Source: Microlunatus speluncae
GTDB taxonomy: Bacteria; Actinomycetota; Actinomycetes; Propionibacteriales; Propionibacteriaceae
Assembly (NCBI RefSeq): GCF_009299835.1
Contig: NZ_VKCZ01000005.1
Location: forward strand, 1 to 64,000
Direction of reading: 5' to 3'
Length of the DNA: 64,000 nt
Under the pieces are notes generated by a model that was not told the origin of the DNA, did not search any database, and was given only the letters and a program-made list of their open reading frames with translations. Both the position numbers and the translations under genes were made by a program. Positions 60,607 through 64,000 of this stretch are shown here, piece by piece. Position 1 is the stretch's first letter. Each line of letters begins with the position of its first letter.

Positions 60607-61368
60607 ATGGCGGAATCCCGGACCGGGGTGACCCGGGACCGGCTGCTGACCGGGGCGTTGGCCTGCCTGCTGGACCAAGGGATCGCCAAGACCTCGGCCC
60701 GGACCATCGCGGCCGCGGCCGGGGTGAACCAGGCCCTGATCTTCTACCACTTCGGCAGTGTGGACGCGCTGCTCGCCGCGGCTTGCCGGCGAGCGGCCGA
60801 ACAACGAGTGGCGCGCTACCGGGAGCGGCTGGCCGGCGTGACCTCGCTCGCCGGCCTGCTCGATGTCGGCCGCGAGATCCATGCCGCGGAACACGCCGAC
60901 GGCAACGTCGCGGTGCTGGCTCAGTTGCTCGCCGGCGCCCAGGCCAACCCGCAACTCGGCCCGGCCACGGCCGCTGGACTGCACCTGTGGATCGCCGAGA
61001 TCGAGGTCGTCCTCGAGCGGGTGGTCACCGGTACGCCGCTCGCCGGCCTGGTCGACCCGCCCGGCCTCGCCCGCGCGGTCGCGGCCTCCTTCATCGGACT
61101 CGAGCTCTATGACGGGGTCGACCCGGCCGGCAGCACCCGAGCCTTCACCGCCCTCGACCAACTCGCGGCCCTCGCCGCCCTGATCGACGACCGGAATCCC
61201 GTCGTCCGGCGCGCCGTCAGCGCCGCCCTGCGGCATGGAGTGAAGAAAAGCGCCGGTTCGCGTCGGGAAGGCGGGGCGGAGGAGACCTCGAAGCGCCGCC
61301 GGCCTTCGCCGGGCGGGGATCCGGCGAAGCGAGCCGCCTCGACTGGACCGTCGGACGTGGACCCGTGA
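60607..61368 (+). CDS. TetR-family transcriptional regulator
   Basis: A 253-residue repressor. The N-terminal helix-turn-helix is RTIAAAAGVNQALIFYHFGS (about residues 34-53). The rest is an all-helical ligand domain, followed by a basic, Gly-rich C-terminal tail of about 35 residues that looks disordered. The ATG follows TTGGGAGGTGCGGG. The target is unknown; the palindrome upstream suggests autoregulation, and the DUF1990 gene downstream may be co-transcribed. Confidence 0.9.
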   Translation: MAESRTGVTRDRLLTGALACLLDQGIAKTSARTIAAAAGVNQALIFYHFGSVDALLAAACRRAAEQRVARYRERLAGVTSLAGLLDVGREIHAAEHADGNVAVLAQLLAGAQANPQLGPATAAGLHLWIAEIEVVLERVVTGTPLAGLVDPPGLARAVAASFIGLELYDGVDPAGSTRAFTALDQLAALAALIDDRNPVVRRAVSAALRHGVKKSAGSRREGGAEETSKRRRPSPGGDPAKRAASTGPSDVDP

Positions 61369-61444
61369 TCGAGCCCGATTGCGGTCTGGCCCCAAGTGCC
61401 GGTGTCGGCTGCGACCGCTCCGGTCGGTCGTCGGTGGTGGGCCC

Positions 61445-61918
61445 ATGACCCAGCCCGCGGTTGCGGTTTGGCCTTCGGGCGGTGCCGGCTACGAGCGCTC
61501 GGAGGTGTCGGCGATCATCGGCTCGGGGGACGACCTGTGGGCGCGAGCCACCCGCGATCTCCTTGACTGGCGGGTCAAGACGGCGAGCGGCTTCACCGTG
61601 GACGCCGACGGCCCGGTGGCGCCAGGCGCCCGGATCAAGATCACGGCCCGGGTGCTCGGCATCACGGTCGTCGAGCCGGTCGAGGTCGTGGCGGTGGTCG
61701 ACGAACCGGATCGGGTCGGGTTCGCCTATCGGACTCTGCCGGGCCATCCGGTCAGCGGCGAGGAGGCGTTCATCCTGCGGCGGGACGACGGTTTGGTCCG
61801 GCTCACCATCCGTTCGTTGACCCGGCCGGCGCCACAGCAGCCGTGGCGCTCGCTGTTCCCGCTGCTGCGATTTGCGCAACGCGTCGTTCGTCGGCGCTAT
61901 CTGCGGGCACTGCGCTGA
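61445..61918 (+). CDS. DUF1990 family protein
   Basis: A 157-residue protein. GDDLWARATRDLLDWRVKTA, EVVAVVDEPDRVGFAYRTLP and GHPVSGEEAFIL are the usual DUF1990 segments; the fold is thought to resemble START/SRPBCC lipid-binding domains. Function unknown. The ATG 76 bp after the TetR stop is used because the conserved region starts soon after it. Confidence 0.83.
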   Translation: MTQPAVAVWPSGGAGYERSEVSAIIGSGDDLWARATRDLLDWRVKTASGFTVDADGPVAPGARIKITARVLGITVVEPVEVVAVVDEPDRVGFAYRTLPGHPVSGEEAFILRRDDGLVRLTIRSLTRPAPQQPWRSLFPLLRFAQRVVRRRYLRALR

Positions 61919-62016
61919 GATCGCCCGAGTGTCGCGAAACCTCTGCGTACTGGTGAGTAACCGCCGTTCAAGCGCTTAACCCGCTGGAGCGCAGTGATCT
62001 CGCGACAGCCGCGATC
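61919..62016. repeat. long inverted repeat after DUF1990 gene
   Basis: GATCGCccgagTGTCGCGA (61919-61937) is matched by TCGCGACAgccGCGATC (62000-62016) over a 62-bp spacer. A further GCGCAGTGATCTCGCGA near the right arm also resembles the sequence GCACTGCGCTGAGATCGC at the gene end, so the structure is nested. Confidence 0.6.
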
Positions 62017-62052
62017 GAGGCACCCGACCCGCACCGACCGCGTGACCCAGAA

Positions 62053-62128
62053 CCCCACCCCTGCCCACCTGTCAGAACTGAGTTGCCCTATAGCGCAACT
62101 CAGTTCTGACAAGTCGGCAGGGGTGGGG
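62053..62128. repeat. palindromic repeat family 2, copy 3 (longest)
   Basis: The stem CCCCACCCCTGCC...TGTCAGAACTGAGTTG returns as CAACTCAGTTCTGACA...GGCAGGGGTGGGG, about 33 bp per arm with two or three mismatches and a short loop CCCTATAGCG. It lies between convergent genes and would make a very stable RNA hairpin on either strand. Confidence 0.9.
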
Positions 62129-62189
62129 GATCCCGACGGCGTAGGGCGGGGCGAGACCGCGGCCGCCACGGCAATCGGCCTGACGCGGG

Positions 62190-63929
62190 TCAGTTTGCGT
62201 CGGTCGCCGGGGCGGATTCCGTGCCGAGGTCGAGGAGGGTGGGCAGGCGCTCGTCGGTGATCACGCCGTGCAGGGGCCAGAACCAGTCGCCGTCGATCTC
62301 GATCAGCCGCACGCCGGGCTGCTCCAGCCAGTCGGCGATCCGTTCGGTTTCCTCGATTCCGGCGGCCGGCAGCGGGCCGACCGGCGGCCGGACGGAATCG
62401 GCGGTCGTGACGCAGGCCCGGGCCACCGCCTGGGGGACGTCGTACGGCCGGGCCAGGGCGGCGCCGGCCAAGCGGCCGTACCGGATGACGTGGATCTCCC
62501 AGTCGGCCTCGACCCGTCGGGCGGCCACGATCTGGGGGCAGTTGGCAATGCTGCCGACGCGGTGATAGCGGCGGCCGGTCCGGATCAGCGTCGCCAACCG
62601 GTGCCGGACCGTCGCCGCCTCCTCGTACCGCTGCTGGCTGACCAGCCGGCGCAGCCGATGCTGCAGCGCGGCCACCGCGGGCCGTACGTCATCGGACAGG
62701 GCCAGCCGCACGTCGTCGACGATCCGGCCGTAGTCGACGCGGGAGATCGCGCCGTTGCAGGGCGAGCTGCAGCGGCCCAGCTCGGCCAGCGCGCAGGTCG
62801 GGGTGGTTTGCGCCAGCGCGATCCGGGTGGCGCACTGCCGGATCGGGAAGCCGTCGTAGAGGGCCAGCATCGCGTCGGTCGCGGCCTGCCGCTGCCGGAA
62901 CGGCCCGAAGTAGCTGGCCTGGTCGTCACGCACCGTCCGCACCAGCGACAGCCGGGGGAACGGCTCGGTGGTGATCTTGATCCAGTGCTGTCGCTCCGGG
63001 AACTTGGACCGCCGGTTGTAGCGCGGCGCGTGGGTAGCGATCAGCCGGAGCTCGCACACCTCGGCCTGCAGGGTGGTGGTGCACTCGACCGCCTCGACCC
63101 CGGTGGAGACTCGGACCATCTCGTCCATCCGGCGCCGGGACTCGGCGGCCGTGAAATAGGTGCGGACCCGGCGGCGGATGTTGACCGACTTCCCGACGTA
63201 GAGCACCTCGCGGTGATCGTCGTGCTCGGCCACGAACAGGTAGACCCCCGGCGACTCGGGCAGGTCGCTGGCCCAGGACCGCTTCGCCCGGCGGCCGGGC
63301 GACACCTTCCGGGTGAACTCGCGCAGGTCCTCGATCGTGTGCACGCCGAGGTTGCCGACCCGCTCGATCAGTGCGTGCAGCACGTCGACCGTGGCCTGGG
63401 CGTCGGTCAGTGCCCGGTGGTTGGGCGTGGTCGGGGAGTGGAAGTGCCGGGCCAGCGTGGCCAGCCGGCAGTTCGGCACCTCGTCGGCGAGCAGGATCTG
63501 CCGGGCCATCGCGGCCGTGTCCAGCACCGGCCAGCGCGGCAGCGGATATTCCAGCTCGGCGCAGGCCCGGCGCAGGAAGCCGTGATCGAAGCGGGCGTTG
63601 TGCGCGACCAGCACGCAACCGTCGGCGAAGGCCAGGAAGGACGGCAGCACCTGGGCCAGCCGTGGGGCGTCGGCGACCATCCGGTTGGTGATCCCGGTCA
63701 GCACCGCGATCAGGGCCGGGATCGCCGACCGTGGGTTGACCAGGGTCTGGAACTCGCCCAGCACCTCTCCGCCGCGGACCTTGACCGCGCCGAACTCGGT
63801 GATGGAATCCGTGTCCGAGCTGCCCGTCGTCTCCAGGTCGACGATGCAGAACGTGACCGCGGCCAGCGGCGTGCCCAGCTCGTCGAAGGCGGGCTGCACC
63901 ACCGCCTGAGCCGCCGCCGTCCGAGCCAT
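62190..63929 (-). CDS. DEDD exonuclease/UvrC-like hybrid nuclease
   Basis: A 579-residue fusion. Residues about 25-190 form a DnaQ-type 3'-5' exonuclease: FCIVDLETTGSSDTDSITEF (Asp and Glu), LVAHNARFDHGFL, and NHRALTDAQAT (last Asp). Then comes a UvrC-type GIY-YIG nuclease (PGVYLFVAEHDD to VLYVGKSVNIRRRVRTYF, about 225-265) and a UvrC-like segment with CALAELGRCSSPC and a UvrB-contact-like helix pair. The UvrC C-terminal endonuclease and HhH domains are absent. The protein is like the Cho-type repair nucleases with an added proofreading exonuclease, a layout typical of actinobacteria. Confidence 0.93.
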   Translation of the reverse strand: MARTAAAQAVVQPAFDELGTPLAAVTFCIVDLETTGSSDTDSITEFGAVKVRGGEVLGEFQTLVNPRSAIPALIAVLTGITNRMVADAPRLAQVLPSFLAFADGCVLVAHNARFDHGFLRRACAELEYPLPRWPVLDTAAMARQILLADEVPNCRLATLARHFHSPTTPNHRALTDAQATVDVLHALIERVGNLGVHTIEDLREFTRKVSPGRRAKRSWASDLPESPGVYLFVAEHDDHREVLYVGKSVNIRRRVRTYFTAAESRRRMDEMVRVSTGVEAVECTTTLQAEVCELRLIATHAPRYNRRSKFPERQHWIKITTEPFPRLSLVRTVRDDQASYFGPFRQRQAATDAMLALYDGFPIRQCATRIALAQTTPTCALAELGRCSSPCNGAISRVDYGRIVDDVRLALSDDVRPAVAALQHRLRRLVSQQRYEEAATVRHRLATLIRTGRRYHRVGSIANCPQIVAARRVEADWEIHVIRYGRLAGAALARPYDVPQAVARACVTTADSVRPPVGPLPAAGIEETERIADWLEQPGVRLIEIDGDWFWPLHGVITDERLPTLLDLGTESAPATDAN

Positions 63930-64000
63930 GGCACCGACGCTAAATCACAGCAGTGACATTCCGCCGCCCAGAAGCGCCGAGCGAGCCCGGGCCGGTCGCG

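Noticed and set aside
62053..62128. tRNA or structured RNA gene
   Set aside because: A simple long hairpin with no cloverleaf arms; it matches the dispersed palindromic family instead.

Overview
The window is high-GC actinobacterial chromosome. Supporting marks are the actinobacterial-type cytochrome bc1-aa3 block (ctaE, then qcrC, qcrA and qcrB, with a diheme QcrC and a Rieske protein with several membrane segments), binding-protein sugar importers without their own ATPase, a DtxR/IdeR-type iron box, F420-type oxidoreductases, an Obg with a C-terminal OCT domain, a DEDD-exonuclease/UvrC hybrid, and many GTG starts with 4-base ATGA/GTGA overlaps. A member of the Propionibacteriales, such as a Microlunatus relative, fits, but this is inference without a search. 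No rRNA, tRNA, CRISPR array, intact insertion sequence or prophage was found.

Layout. 1-6.5 kb: an ArsR regulator divergent from a Ca2+/cation antiporter, a DUF3037/HipA-like kinase pair and a GH36 alpha-galactosidase. 6.5-7.65 kb: a gene-free block of nested repeats, including a perfect 374-bp tandem duplication and a perfect 39-bp inverted repeat. 7.65-9.7 kb: a hipB-hipA-hemerythrin operon behind a 42-bp palindromic operator. 9.7-19.5 kb: a divergent sugar regulon around a ROK regulator, with kinase and two Gfo/Idh/MocA oxidoreductases one way, and a solute-binding protein, two permeases, a third oxidoreductase and a SIS protein the other way. 19.6-23.1 kb: rplU-rpmA, a strong terminator, obg-proB. 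23.4-26.4 kb: small kinase, AGE-type isomerase and zinc dehydrogenase. 26.5-32.4 kb: a complete peptide-type ABC importer. 32.6-40.5 kb: iron-regulated heme oxygenase, DUF1304 protein, cupin and LuxR regulator, GxGYxYP glycosidase-like protein, dienelactone hydrolase, Ecm4-type reductase and F420-type oxidoreductase. 40.6-45.1 kb: respiratory operon. 45.3-49.7 kb: degenerate receiver, trpD, DUF2510 protein, a CpaE-annotated small protein, prepilin peptidase. 49.9-54.4 kb: tricorn protease coupled to a tyrosine phosphatase. 54.4-64 kb: WYL regulator and epoxide hydrolase, an 11-residue-repeat membrane protein, cyclophilin, a rhomboid-like protein lacking its catalytic His, stand-alone AsnC ligand domain, TetR, DUF1990 protein and the DEDD/UvrC nuclease.

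Two genome-scale patterns stand out. First, several families of palindromic or composite repeats are scattered between genes, and two copies lie inside the 5' coding ends of proB and the peptide-ABC ATPase, where they appear to have added N-terminal residues. Second, the palindromic hexamer TGATCA is greatly over-represented (36 counted by eye in the first 13 kb, about one expected from base composition) and recurs directly at start codons.
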